Positions 25,748 to 34,185 are shown, counted from the first letter of the stretch. The stretch is 64,000 bases of DNA from Nonomuraea wenchangensis (GCF_900111685.1 NZ_FOHX01000028.1:41789-105788), one strand, 5' to 3'. Notes: generated from the letters alone by a model not told the origin. Program-made: numbers and translations.

Positions 25748-25933
25748 AAGGCCGACGAGGGCCTGCGGCTGCTGATCATGGACGAGCCGACCGCCGGCCT
25801 GGACGCGCGGGCCGAGGAGCGGCTGTTCCAGCAGTACGCCGGCATGGGCCGGCCGCGGGGCGGCGTGACCGTCCTGGTGACGCACCGGCTCACCACGGCC
25901 CAGGCGGCCGACCTCATCGTCGTGCTGGGACGG
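25748..25933 (+). pseudogene. C-terminal relic of an ABC transporter ATPase
   Basis: The plus frame reads LRLLIMDEPTAGLDARAEER (Walker B and D-loop), then VTVLVTHRLTTAQAADLIVV (H-loop and last strand of the nucleotide-binding domain). Walker A and the signature motif are missing upstream, and no start or ribosome site exists. It is a truncated relic. Confidence 0.75.
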
Positions 25934-25951
25934 CGCACGCCGGGGGGTGTC

Positions 25952-26809
25952 TCAGGGTTTGACGGCGAGGCCGCCGTAGGCCCAGGCGTGGCCGCCGGGG
26001 ATCTGTTCCTGGTATTCGACCGGGTCCGGCCGCCACGTGACGACCTCGACGAGGCCCGGGTCCAGGAGGTCCCAGCCCTCGAAGAAGCGCAGCGTCTCGT
26101 CGTGGCTGCGCGGCACCATGGGGGCGGAGCTGTTGTCGTACGGCTTGGTGAACTCCTCGCGGCTCAGGTTGTCGGCGAAGTCCATGGTGATGTGCGACAG
26201 CAGCAGGTGGCTGCCGCTGGGCACCACCGCCTTGAGCTGCTCGACCACCCCGTACGGGTCCTCGTCATCGGTGACGAAGTGCAGGATCCCGGCCAGGATG
26301 ACGGCCACGGGACGGGTGAAGTCGAGCACCTCCCGGACCGCGGGGTCGGACAGGATCTTCTGTGGCTGCCGCAGGTCCGCCTCGATCATCTCCGTCGCGC
26401 CCGCCGGGTCACCGGTCAGCAGGGCACGCCCGTGCACGAGGACGATGGGGTCGTTGTCGACGTAGGCCACCCGGGCCTCGGGCACGGCCCGCTGGGCGAT
26501 GACGTGGGTGGGGTCCTGGGTGGGGAGCCCGGTGCCGATGTCGAGGAACTGGGTGATGCCGGCTTCGGCCGCCAGATACCGTACGGCCCGGCTCACGAAG
26601 GCGCGGTGGGCGCGCACGCCCTCACGGGTGCCCGGCGACAGCTCGATGAGCCCCTTGGCGGCCTCACGGTCGGAGGCGAAGTTGTCCTTGCCGCCCAGTA
26701 AGAAGTCATAGATCCGGGCGGGGTGAGGAATGTGCGGATTGATCCTTGCAGCCGGGGCGTCGGCGTACTCCGGATCCTGCGGGTCCGTCTCTTTGCCACT
26801 GTGCGTCAA
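25952..26809 (-). CDS. SAM-dependent methyltransferase of the DUF574 (PF04672) family
   Basis: A 285-residue protein with the family hallmarks: the N-terminal PARIYDFLLGGKDNF, SAM-binding FLDIGTGLPT, VAYVDNDPIVLVHG, EADLRQPQ, and LSHITMDFAD. It is one of the many actinobacterial paralogs of this family, whose substrates are mostly unknown, often linked to secondary metabolism or regulation. TTG 26809 is chosen because AGGGAGAG lies directly before it and homology begins soon after. The frame is open farther upstream without homology. It ends convergent to the ABC relic. Confidence 0.85.
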   Translation of the reverse strand: MTHSGKETDPQDPEYADAPAARINPHIPHPARIYDFLLGGKDNFASDREAAKGLIELSPGTREGVRAHRAFVSRAVRYLAAEAGITQFLDIGTGLPTQDPTHVIAQRAVPEARVAYVDNDPIVLVHGRALLTGDPAGATEMIEADLRQPQKILSDPAVREVLDFTRPVAVILAGILHFVTDDEDPYGVVEQLKAVVPSGSHLLLSHITMDFADNLSREEFTKPYDNSSAPMVPRSHDETLRFFEGWDLLDPGLVEVVTWRPDPVEYQEQIPGGHAWAYGGLAVKP

Positions 26810-26932
26810 GATCTCTCCCTGATGGATCGGCGACGATCGCCGGGCCTGACGGGGGGCGCGGACCGCCCTCGCCGAGGAATGTGCTTTCAGATGTTTCCTC
26901 ACTGCCGGGCCCGGCGTTACGGACAATCCACG

Positions 26933-27073
26933 CTACGCCGTGACGGCCGCTCCTGAAGCGGGCGCGGCGACGGGGAACGTCACCCCGGTGAGATCTTCGG
27001 AGACGGCCCACAACCGCCGCTGGACGGCCACGTCGTACGACTCCGGGCAGGAGGTGACCGGCCGGGGGTGGCC
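26933..27073 (-). pseudogene. C-terminal relic of an SDR oxidoreductase
   Basis: The minus frame ends with ESYDVAVQRRLWAVSEDLTG then VTFPV, the typical C-terminus of actinobacterial retinol-dehydrogenase-like SDR proteins. The Rossmann core is absent. It lies directly upstream of the methyltransferase region. Confidence 0.6.
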
Positions 27074-27158
27074 CATGATCTCGATAAGCGCCGACGCGGC
27101 TGTACGACCGCTCCCACCCGTTCGGCCGCCGCTGGTTTTACAGTCCCGACAAGGCCGG

Positions 27159-28190
27159 TCAGCGGAAGTCGGAGATGCGCAGGACCGCCAACATGTCCGT
27201 CGCTCGGGAGCCGGTCGAGAAGGATGCCTCAGCACCGACCCAGCCGCGGAAGGCTCCGGTGTCGTCGATGATCTGCATGAGCGGTTTGACATGGGAGTTG
27301 CCGGTGTAGCAGAACTCGTCCCGCTCCATCGCCAGGCAGGTGCACCAGTGCCACAGCGTGTCGCGGCGGTCGGACTTGGAGATCATCGTCAGGTAGTACT
27401 GGATGGAGGTGATGTTGGCGCTCGTTCCGCCACCGTACTTGGGGCAGCCGCCCTCCTTCTTGCAGGCGCTGTTCGAGGAGGGCTGCAGGTAGGTCAGGCA
27501 CGAGGTGGTGGCGGAGCAGGCGCGGAAGGAGGACAGGCCGAACGGCTGGTTGTCGGAGGTGACGAGCTTACCGCTCGCCCAGCTCCTCAGGTCCTGCCTG
27601 AGCGAGCCGGGGAACGCCTTCACCGAGCTCATCGCGCGGCGCGTGCTGATCGCGGCGTTGCTGCCGTAGCCGTACCCATTCGTGGCCAAGGTGCTCTGCT
27701 TGAGGTCCAGGCGGGCCAGCTTGCCGTCAGGCGAGGTCCGCACGTACCACTGCTCCGTCCACGTCTGGGCGATCTTCCACCGGATGGTGAGCACGTCGCC
27801 TGACATGGTGTACGTCCCGGTGCGGCTCTCGTCGGGGGTCCCGGTGAAGCCCCCGGCGGTCAGCACCTCGCAGGTGCGAGGCCGCGACTGCTTGCCACCC
27901 GCCTTGGTGGTGCAGCTCGAGTCGGGGACGGTGCCGGTGCGCTGCCTTGCCTGGGGATGACGCTGCCACCACAGGTACATGGAGGCGCTCACCGTGCCGT
28001 TCGCGGCGAAGCGGTAGTTGCCCAGGCGTAGCCAGTTCTGCTGGGAGGCGGCCTTCAGGTGACCCTGTGAGATGACGAAGGTGGTCTTGCCGCCCGGCAA
28101 CGACGCGGCGGAAACCGCGGCCGTGGCGGGTTGTGCGGGCAGGATGGTGATGGCGAGTATGAGGGACAGAATTGCCGCTGCGGTACGCAC
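27159..28190 (-). CDS. Secreted protein of unknown function
   Basis: A 343-residue exported protein with signal peptide (about 1-25, MRTAAAILSLILAITILPAQ then PATAA). The mature part has about ten Cys and many Trp and Tyr. It includes a beta-rich N-terminal domain (NYRFAANGTVSASMYLWWQR, TYTMSGDVLTIRWKI) that resembles lipocalin-like strands, and a Cys-rich C-terminal part (CLTYLQPSSNSACKK, WHWCTCLAMERDEFC). I do not recognise the family. GTG 28190 has GGAG seven bases upstream. It is an isolated monocistronic gene. Confidence 0.75.
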   Translation of the reverse strand: MRTAAAILSLILAITILPAQPATAAVSAASLPGGKTTFVISQGHLKAASQQNWLRLGNYRFAANGTVSASMYLWWQRHPQARQRTGTVPDSSCTTKAGGKQSRPRTCEVLTAGGFTGTPDESRTGTYTMSGDVLTIRWKIAQTWTEQWYVRTSPDGKLARLDLKQSTLATNGYGYGSNAAISTRRAMSSVKAFPGSLRQDLRSWASGKLVTSDNQPFGLSSFRACSATTSCLTYLQPSSNSACKKEGGCPKYGGGTSANITSIQYYLTMISKSDRRDTLWHWCTCLAMERDEFCYTGNSHVKPLMQIIDDTGAFRGWVGAEASFSTGSRATDMLAVLRISDFR

Positions 28191-28490
28191 GTAGAAGCTC
28201 CGGAAGGCTTACGGACTTGGCCGATCGTCAACGCGCCACCATATCGGCCAGGACCGGAAACGTCTTCGAAACCGAACATAGAGTTACCGTGCGCCTTCAC
28301 CCCTGTGCCAAGGTGATGAGCCGGCGGCGAGACAGAGCTGGCCGGAATTCGTGTCCATGCACGCCAAGCGGACCATGCGTCGCGTCCGAGGGCTGCTGCG
28401 AGCCATCCTGTCTGCGGACGCAAATGACCAGGCGATGGCGGCGACGACAATATAAAACAGCACTCCGTGATACTGGGCGACATCAACCGA

Positions 28491-28540
28491 GGATTCTCAT
28501 GATCTGTAGGTCGGGGGTGCGAGTCTCACCGCCCTACTCA
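28491..28540 (+). pseudogene. tRNA-Met-like 3' half relic
   Basis: From a CTCATGA segment, like the loop of a CAT anticodon, the sequence runs through TAGGTC, a T-arm-like GGGTGCGAGTCTCACC and an acceptor-like CGCCCTA. This parallels actinobacterial elongator tRNA-Met from the anticodon to the 3' end. The anticodon stem does not pair and the 5' half is absent. Half-tRNA copies that start at the anticodon are typical attachment-site scars. Confidence 0.5.
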
Positions 28541-28674
28541 TCTTCTTGTTTTATGACTGGTCGCTCATGTGTTCACGTTGAAACGGCTGCATGGCGCGCG
28601 CGGCCAGGCTGCGGCAGGCGCCGATTTCGTCAGGCGGCCGCTCGCCTCGCTGAACGCAACGGGTGCCCCGCCAC

Positions 28675-28696
28675 GCCGGCCTCCGGTGAGGCCGGC
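28675..28696 (-). terminator. Hairpin terminator after the dioxygenase gene
   Basis: A perfect 9-base stem (28675-28683 with 28688-28696) and a CGGT loop lie 27 bases past the stop of the leftward dioxygenase gene. Confidence 0.7.
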
Positions 28697-28722
28697 TGCG
28701 GGCTGCTGGCTGACGGCTACCC

Positions 28723-29634
28723 TCAGGCCGCCTCGAAGGAGCGGCGGGACAGGCCCACGCCGTAGCCGTCGAGCCTGGTCACCACCGGCGCCGTGGGGTC
28801 GGTGGCCGCGCCGAGGGTGACGAACAGCGGGGTGAAGTGCTCCACGGTCGGGTGGGCGTACGGCATGCCGGGGGCGGCGGTGCGGAAGCGGGCGAGTTCG
28901 GCGACGTCCCCGCGGGCCAGCGCGTCGGCGGCCCAGGCGTCGAAGTCGGACGACCAGCCGGGCACCAGGTTCCCCTGGAACATCTCCCTGGTCAGGAACG
29001 GCAGCCCGTGGGTCATGTGCCCGGAGCCGATCACCAGCACGCCCTGGTCGCGCAGCGGGCGCAGCCGCTCGCCGATGGCCAGCAGGCGGTCGGGGTCCTC
29101 GGTGGGCAGGCTGAGCTGCAGCACCGGGATGTCGGCGGCCGGGTACATGATCTTCAGGGGCACCCAGGCGCCGTGGTCGAGGCCGCGCCGGGCGTGCCGG
29201 TGCACGTGCTCGCTGTCCGGCATGAGGCCGGTGACCTGCCTGGACAGCTCGCCGGCGTCCGGGGTGTCGTAGCGGAAGGTGTAGTACAGGGCGTCGAAGC
29301 CGCCGAAGTCGTACACCAGCTCGTCGGGCCGGTCGGCGCTCACCGACAGCGGCGCGGACTCCCAGTGCGCGGAGACGACCAGGATCGCCTTCGGCTTGGG
29401 CAGGGAGCGGGCCCAGTCGTGCAGCGGGGTGAGCCACTCGGGGGCCTGGAAGGGCAGGGGCCCGCCGCCGTGGGACAGGTAGAGGCTGGGCAGCGGCCCG
29501 TCCTGCGGCGTCCACGCCCGGTGCGGGTCGGCGGCCTCCAGGGCGGCGGCGCGCCGCAGGTGCGCGGCGAAGGGGTGTGCTGCCGGGATACGGGCGTCGG
29601 CGGCGGCGGTCGGGGACTGGGCAGGCGTGGTCAT
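28723..29634 (-). CDS. LigB/DODA-type extradiol aromatic ring-opening dioxygenase
   Basis: A 303-residue class III extradiol dioxygenase of the 4,5-DOPA dioxygenase subgroup, which opens catechol-type rings with a single active-site metal. Metal and acid/base histidines are seen in LYLSHGGGP, VVSAHWES, LDHGAWVPL and GSGHMTHGL. The N-terminal 40 residues are an unstructured extension. The gene is divergent from a MarR-type regulator with a palindrome in the shared promoter region. In context it may cleave an aromatic intermediate made from the nearby catabolic genes. Confidence 0.87.
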   Translation of the reverse strand: MTTPAQSPTAAADARIPAAHPFAAHLRRAAALEAADPHRAWTPQDGPLPSLYLSHGGGPLPFQAPEWLTPLHDWARSLPKPKAILVVSAHWESAPLSVSADRPDELVYDFGGFDALYYTFRYDTPDAGELSRQVTGLMPDSEHVHRHARRGLDHGAWVPLKIMYPAADIPVLQLSLPTEDPDRLLAIGERLRPLRDQGVLVIGSGHMTHGLPFLTREMFQGNLVPGWSSDFDAWAADALARGDVAELARFRTAAPGMPYAHPTVEHFTPLFVTLGAATDPTAPVVTRLDGYGVGLSRRSFEAA

Positions 29635-29719
29635 GCGGGCTCCTTGGTGCCGGGATGCTGCGGTGTGCCATGACGGTGACGGGCCCGTTCATGAGGCAGG
29701 ATCATCATGGACAGCAAAC

Positions 29720-29731
29720 TTGTCGCTACAA
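29720..29731. promoter_or_regulatory. Candidate MarR operator TTGT-N4-ACAA
   Basis: The palindrome TTGTCGCTACAA lies in the 121-base gap between the divergent dioxygenase and MarR genes. MarR proteins usually bind such short inverted repeats and repress both genes until a phenolic ligand binds. Confidence 0.5.
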
Positions 29732-29755
29732 CCATTCCCGGTGAGGACGGATTCT

Positions 29756-30247
29756 TTGGACACTCCCTGGCTCGACCGGCCGCAGCTACGCGCCTGGGTC
29801 CGGCTGCGCGCGGTGCTCGAACTGCTCCCCGGCGTGCTCGACGCCCAGCTGCGCCGCGACGCCGGCCTGACGGAGTTCGAGTACTACGTGCTGGCGACGC
29901 TGTCGGAGACGCCCGGACGGACCTCGCGCATGACCGAGCTGTCCTGGGGCACCAACGCCACACTCCCCCGGCTCTCCCACGTGGTGACCCGCCTGGAGGG
30001 GCGGGGCCTGGTGGAGCGCTTCTCCTGCCCGCGCGACCGCCGCACCACGCACGTCCGGCTCACGGACGAGGGATGGGAGAAGGTACGGCAGGCGGCCCCC
30101 GGCCACGTGGCCACCGTCCACCACCACGTCGTCGACACCCTCACCCCGGAGCAGCTCGACCAGCTCGCCGCCATCGCCGACGCCATCCTGGCCAGGCTGG
30201 ACCCCACCGGGACGTCGGCGGCGATCTACACCCGTTACGACGAATGA
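29756..30247 (+). CDS. MarR-family transcriptional regulator
   Basis: A 163-residue winged-helix regulator. The HTH is TSRMTELSWGTNATLPRLSH then VVTRLEGRGLVERF, with the wing DRRTTHVRLTDEGWE. TTG 29756 is preferred because GTGAGGAC lies nine bases upstream; GTG 29741 is an alternative. It is divergent from the LigB-type dioxygenase, which it likely represses. The stop is eight bases from the end of the convergent aldehyde dehydrogenase gene. Confidence 0.86.
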   Translation: MDTPWLDRPQLRAWVRLRAVLELLPGVLDAQLRRDAGLTEFEYYVLATLSETPGRTSRMTELSWGTNATLPRLSHVVTRLEGRGLVERFSCPRDRRTTHVRLTDEGWEKVRQAAPGHVATVHHHVVDTLTPEQLDQLAAIADAILARLDPTGTSAAIYTRYDE

Positions 30248-30255
30248 GACGACGG

Positions 30256-31737
30256 TCAGAAGGGGAAGGCGCGGTCCTGGTCCCGTACGGTGACCCACTG
30301 CAGCTCGCTGAACTCCTCGGCGGCGAACCCGAGCCCGAACCGGCCCCAGCCGCTGTCCTTGACGCCGCCGAACGGCATCTGCGGCTCGTCGTTGACCGGC
30401 TGGTCGTTGACGTGCACGATGCCGACGTCCAGCCGGGAGGCCAGTTTCAGCCCGTAACGGGGGTCGCCGGTGATGACCGACGCGGCCAGGCCCAGGTCGG
30501 AGGCGTTGGCGCGGGTCACCGCCTCGTCGGCCGAGCCGACGGCCTCCACGATCACGACCGGGCCGAACGTCTCGCCCTGCGCGATCTCGGCCTCGTCCGG
30601 CACGTCGGTCAGCACGGTCGCGGGGTAGCAGGGGGGCTGGGGCACGCCGCCCGCGAGGACGCGGGAGCCGAGCTCGACGGCCTCCTTGACCCGGCGGTCC
30701 AGCAGCGCCAGCGCCCACTCGTTGATCACGGGGCCGACCACGGTGGCCGGGTCGCGCGGGTCGCCGGTGGGCAGCGCCGCCACCTTGGCCGCGAACCGCG
30801 CGGTGAACTCGTCGGCCAGCGGCCGCTCCACGTAGATGCGGCGGGCGCACATGCACACCTGGCCCTGATGGATGAAGGCGCCGTAGGTGGCCGCGTCGAC
30901 CGCATAGGAGAGGTCGGCGTCGCGGGTGACGATGAGCGGGTTCTGGCCGCTGAGCTGGAGCACGACCCGCTTGAGGTGACGGCCCGCCTTCTCGGCCAGG
31001 CGCCGGCCGGTCGGGGTGGAGCCGGTGAAGTTGATGCGCTTGACCAGAGGGCTGGTCAGCATCGCGTCGGCCACGCCGCCGGCCTCGCCCGGGGCGTGCG
31101 TGACCACGTTGAGCGCGCCGGCCGGCAGCCCGGCCTCGTGCAGCACCTCCGCCCACAGGGCGCCGCCGGTGTACGGAGCCTCCTCCGACGGCTTGACCAC
31201 GACGGTGTTGCCGAGGGCGAGCGGCCCGACGACGGCCCGTCCTGACAGGGTGAGCGAGGCGTTCCACGGCGCTATGGCGCCGACCACGCCCACCGGACGG
31301 CGGATCGCCATCGCGTGCATGCCCTCGACGTCGGACGGCAGCAGGCTGCCGGTGGGCTGGTAGGCGAGCTGGGCGGCCTGGCGCAGCAGCTTGAGCGCGA
31401 AGTCGACCTGGACCTCGCCGAAGTAGCGGCCGCACCCGGTCTCGGCGGCGAGGGCGTCGAGGATGTCGCCGCGCCTGGCGTGCAGGATGTCGGCCGCGCG
31501 CAGGAAGACGTGCTGGCGCCGCCCTGGCGGCAGCGCCGACCAGCCGGGGAACGCCGCGTGCGCGGCGGCGATGGCCGCCTGCGCGTCCTCGGCGTCGCCG
31601 GCGGCCACCTCGGCGAGCACCTCGCCGGACCACGGCGAGTGGTCGTGATAGGTACGGCCGGAGCCGGCCGCCACCCACTCTCCGCCGATGAAGTGCCCGA
31701 ATCGCGACTTGCGCCAGTCGCTCCCCGCTCGGGCCAT
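30256..31737 (-). CDS. Aldehyde dehydrogenase family protein with Gln at the usual general-base Glu
   Basis: A 493-residue NAD(P)+-dependent aldehyde dehydrogenase fold. NAD-binding APWNASL and VVKPSEEAP, FTGSTPTGR, and the nucleophile Cys in HQGQVCMC are present. The normally conserved ELGG reads VVLQLSGQNP, so the general-base Glu is replaced by Gln (codon CAG). This change lowers hydrolysis in studied enzymes, so it could be a CoA-acylating or specialised form, or a weak enzyme. The gene is divergent from the IclR regulator and, like the second dehydrogenase at 41.4 kb, probably belongs to the aromatic catabolic group. ATG 31737. Confidence 0.87.
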   Translation of the reverse strand: MARAGSDWRKSRFGHFIGGEWVAAGSGRTYHDHSPWSGEVLAEVAAGDAEDAQAAIAAAHAAFPGWSALPPGRRQHVFLRAADILHARRGDILDALAAETGCGRYFGEVQVDFALKLLRQAAQLAYQPTGSLLPSDVEGMHAMAIRRPVGVVGAIAPWNASLTLSGRAVVGPLALGNTVVVKPSEEAPYTGGALWAEVLHEAGLPAGALNVVTHAPGEAGGVADAMLTSPLVKRINFTGSTPTGRRLAEKAGRHLKRVVLQLSGQNPLIVTRDADLSYAVDAATYGAFIHQGQVCMCARRIYVERPLADEFTARFAAKVAALPTGDPRDPATVVGPVINEWALALLDRRVKEAVELGSRVLAGGVPQPPCYPATVLTDVPDEAEIAQGETFGPVVIVEAVGSADEAVTRANASDLGLAASVITGDPRYGLKLASRLDVGIVHVNDQPVNDEPQMPFGGVKDSGWGRFGLGFAAEEFSELQWVTVRDQDRAFPF

Positions 31738-31788
31738 GTGCCGTGGTCCTCTCGTTCGACGTATGCGGATCAGAAGTATTCGGATGAC

Positions 31789-31797
31789 TGGAACGCT
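31789..31797 (-). promoter_or_regulatory. AGCGTTCCA motif, candidate IclR site (ALDH/IclR promoter)
   Basis: Read on the minus strand the bases are AGCGTTCCA. The same GCGTTCCA core occurs twice downstream of the IclR gene (32639 and 32659). It lies in the 68-base gap between the divergent ALDH and IclR genes, where an autoregulatory site is expected. Confidence 0.45.
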
Positions 31798-31805
31798 GGA
31801 ATCAT

Positions 31806-32636
31806 ATGCTGACCACTGTGACCGATGAAGAGTCCGCCCGGACCCACGCCGCGTCCCACTCGGTGTCGCTGGAGCGCGGGCTGAGCATCCTGGACGCGTT
31901 CACCGGCGACCGCTCGGTGCTGGGGATCGCCGACCTGGCCCGCGCCGTGGGACTGAACAAGAGCACCACGCACCGCTACGTGGCCACGCTGACCTCACTG
32001 CAGTACCTCCAGCAGGACCCGGAGACGAAGAAGTACTTCCTCGGCCCGCGCGCCGTCGACCTGGGCTTCGCCGCGATCGACTCGATGGAGCTGACCCGCG
32101 TCACCGGGCCGCTGCTGCAGGCGCTGGCCGACGAGACCGGGTTCACCATCAGCGTGGCCGTCGCCGACGGGCCCGACGTCGTCTACGTGGACCGGCGGCG
32201 CAGCAGCCGGCGCACGTCCCTGGCCATGGACCTCAACCTGCACGTCGGCTCGCGGCTGCCGGCCTACTGCACCTCGATGGGCAAGGTGCTGCTGGCCTAC
32301 CGGGACCCGGCGACGCTGCGGCAGATCCTGGACCGCACCGACATGGCCCGCCGGGGGCCCAAGACCATCACCAACCGGGAGCAGCTGCTGGCCGCGCTGG
32401 CCAAGGTGCGCCAGACCGGGATCGCGGTCAACGACGAGGAGCTGGCCCCGGGCCTGCGCTCGTTCTCCGCGCCGGTGCGCGACCGCTCGGGCGAGGTGGT
32501 GGCCGCGATCAACGTCGCGGTCTACCTGACGATGGCGCCGACCACCGTCGAGGCGCTGGCCGGGCGGCTGGAGGCGCCGCTGCGGCGCACGGCCGCGGAG
32601 ATCTCCCGGAGGCTCGGCTACCGGCCGCCGGCGTAG
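31806..32636 (+). CDS. IclR-family transcriptional regulator
   Basis: A 276-residue protein with an N-terminal winged helix (about 15-80; GIADLARAVGLNKSTTHRYV) and a C-terminal GAF-like ligand domain (about 95-265; GSRLPAYCTSMGKVLLAY, AVNDEELAPGLRSFSAPV). IclR proteins of the PcaR/PobR group control aromatic-acid degradation. It sits between a divergent ALDH and the Liv-type ABC/amidase/alcohol-dehydrogenase operon, with shared GCGTTCCA motifs on both sides, so it is the likely local regulator. ATG 31806. Confidence 0.9.
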   Translation: MLTTVTDEESARTHAASHSVSLERGLSILDAFTGDRSVLGIADLARAVGLNKSTTHRYVATLTSLQYLQQDPETKKYFLGPRAVDLGFAAIDSMELTRVTGPLLQALADETGFTISVAVADGPDVVYVDRRRSSRRTSLAMDLNLHVGSRLPAYCTSMGKVLLAYRDPATLRQILDRTDMARRGPKTITNREQLLAALAKVRQTGIAVNDEELAPGLRSFSAPVRDRSGEVVAAINVAVYLTMAPTTVEALAGRLEAPLRRTAAEISRRLGYRPPA

Positions 32637-32638
32637 CG

Positions 32639-32666
32639 GCGTTCCAACCAGTGAATTAGCGTTCCA
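32639..32666 (+). promoter_or_regulatory. Two GCGTTCCA direct repeats spaced 20 bp upstream of the ABC operon
   Basis: GCGTTCCA at 32639-32646 and 32659-32666, exactly 20 bases apart (two helical turns), directly after the IclR stop and about 210 bases before the binding-protein start. A third copy on the other strand is at 31789. This is a likely IclR binding array for the transport and catabolic operon. Confidence 0.5.
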
Positions 32667-32877
32667 CTCCTTCGGACGTCCTGTTGCACGGGTGTTAACG
32701 GAGCCGTACGGTCGGGGTCACCTTCACGGCATCCCGCCAGGTCGGAGCCACGTCATGGCCACGAGCCGGGCGGGCCGCCGACCCCTTTCCCGAAGTGCAC
32801 CCCCAGATGTCCCCGCGGCGCGCGCATCAGCGCGGCGCCAGGTGCGAGGGACATCGTCCGGCATAAGGAGTCCTCGC

Positions 32878-34185
32878 GTGAGCGACGCTTCCCCCGGCGG
32901 CATGAACCGCCGATCCTTCCTCAGCGCGGTCGGCCTCGGCGCCGCCGCGATCGGCGGGACGCCGCTGCTGAGCGCCTGCAGCGGAGGCCTCAAGGGCACC
33001 GGCGCCTCGTCCTCCGACGTCCTCAAGATCGGCTACGTGAGCCCGCAGACCGGCGCGCTGGCCGGCTTCGCCACCGCCGACAACTTCGTGGTCAAGCAGG
33101 TCACCGAAGCGCTGCGCAACGGCTTCACCGCCGGCGGGAAGAAGCGCACCGTCGAGATCATCGTCAAGGACACCCAGTCCAACCCCAACCGGGCCACCGA
33201 GGTCACCCGCCAGCTCATCAACAGCGACAAGGTGGACCTCATCGTCGGCTCCTCGACGCCGGACACCACCAACCCGGTGGCCGACCAGTGCGAGGCCAAC
33301 GGCATCCCGAACGTCACCACGATCGCCCCCTGGGAGGCGTGGTGGAACGGCCGGGGCGGCAAGGACGGCGAGGGCTTCAAGTACACGACGCTGTTCTTCT
33401 TCGGGATGCAGGAGTTCGCCGACTGCTTCTTCCCCATGTGGGAGCGCATGGAGGTGGGCAACAAGAACGTCGCGGCCCTGTGGCCCAACGACACCGACGC
33501 CAACGCCTTCCGCCAGGGCCTCGGCCCGATGATCACCAAGGCCGGCTACGAGCTCGTGGACGGCGGCGCGTACCAGAACGGCGTCACCGACTTCAGCTCG
33601 CAGATCGCGAAGTTCAAGTCGTCCGAGGCCGAGCTGTTCACCTGCACCCCGATCCCGCCCGACTTCCAGACGTTCTGGAAGCAGGCCCGCCAGCAGGGCT
33701 TCAAGCCGAAGCTGGCCACCGTCGCCAAGGTCATGCTCTTCCCCTCCGAGGCCGAGGCCCTCGGCCCGCTCGCCAGCAACATCGCCACCGACTTCTGGTG
33801 GAGCCCGGCGCACCCGTACAAGTCCACCCTGGACGGCAAGACCGCCCAGCAGCTCGCCGAGGACTTCGCCGCCACCGGCAAGCAGTGGACCCAGGCGCTC
33901 GGCTCGGTCTACTCACTGTTCGAGATCGCCGTGCAGGCGTTCAAGAACGCCGGCGACCCCAAGGACCGCGACGACGTCGCCGACAAGCTGCGCACCATGA
34001 AGATCAACTGCATGAGCGGCGACCTGGACTTCACCGCCGGCCCCAAGCCCGGCATCGCCCTGCAGCACCCGGTCGGCGGCCAGTGGCGCAAGGGCACCAA
34101 GTTCCCCTGGGACGTGGCCATCGTGGACAACACGCCGAACAAGGCCGTCCCCATCGGGGGCGACCTGCTGCCGACCGGCTCATGA
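32878..34185 (+). CDS. Branched-chain amino-acid/amide-type ABC transporter binding lipoprotein (LivK-like)
   Basis: A 435-residue periplasmic-binding protein of the Leu/Ile/Val/amide family. The N-terminus has a twin-arginine motif (NRRSFLSAVG) and a lipobox ending SACSGG, so it is probably exported folded and lipid-anchored. The ligand domain starts LKIGYVSPQTGALAGF and continues with VDLIVGSSTPDTTNPV. GTG 32878 is chosen for AAGGAG seven bases upstream. It overlaps the ATPase gene by four bases and leads a seven-gene chain. Members of this family carry amino acids, urea, short amides or aromatic acids. The amidase and aryl-alcohol dehydrogenase downstream suggest an aromatic or amide substrate. 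Confidence 0.89.
   Translation: MSDASPGGMNRRSFLSAVGLGAAAIGGTPLLSACSGGLKGTGASSSDVLKIGYVSPQTGALAGFATADNFVVKQVTEALRNGFTAGGKKRTVEIIVKDTQSNPNRATEVTRQLINSDKVDLIVGSSTPDTTNPVADQCEANGIPNVTTIAPWEAWWNGRGGKDGEGFKYTTLFFFGMQEFADCFFPMWERMEVGNKNVAALWPNDTDANAFRQGLGPMITKAGYELVDGGAYQNGVTDFSSQIAKFKSSEAELFTCTPIPPDFQTFWKQARQQGFKPKLATVAKVMLFPSEAEALGPLASNIATDFWWSPAHPYKSTLDGKTAQQLAEDFAATGKQWTQALGSVYSLFEIAVQAFKNAGDPKDRDDVADKLRTMKINCMSGDLDFTAGPKPGIALQHPVGGQWRKGTKFPWDVAIVDNTPNKAVPIGGDLLPTGS

Larger units (their letters stand above)
28191..28722. other. Gene-free stretch with a tRNA relic and a terminator
   Basis: About 530 bases between two leftward genes. Besides the tRNA-Met-like relic and the hairpin described separately, I see no gene. 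The part from 28440 to 28500 is unusually AT-rich. It should contain the promoter of the secreted-protein gene near 28200-28260. Confidence 0.5.

Noticed and set aside
25697..26701. A 334-codon plus frame starting with ABC ATPase motifs
   Set aside because: Only the first 79 codons carry ABC homology; the rest is antisense of the methyltransferase gene. Kept as a relic only.
33288..34181. In-frame extension of the LivG-like gene far upstream
   Set aside because: The upstream part is a shadow of the binding-protein gene. ATPase homology begins right after ATG 34182.
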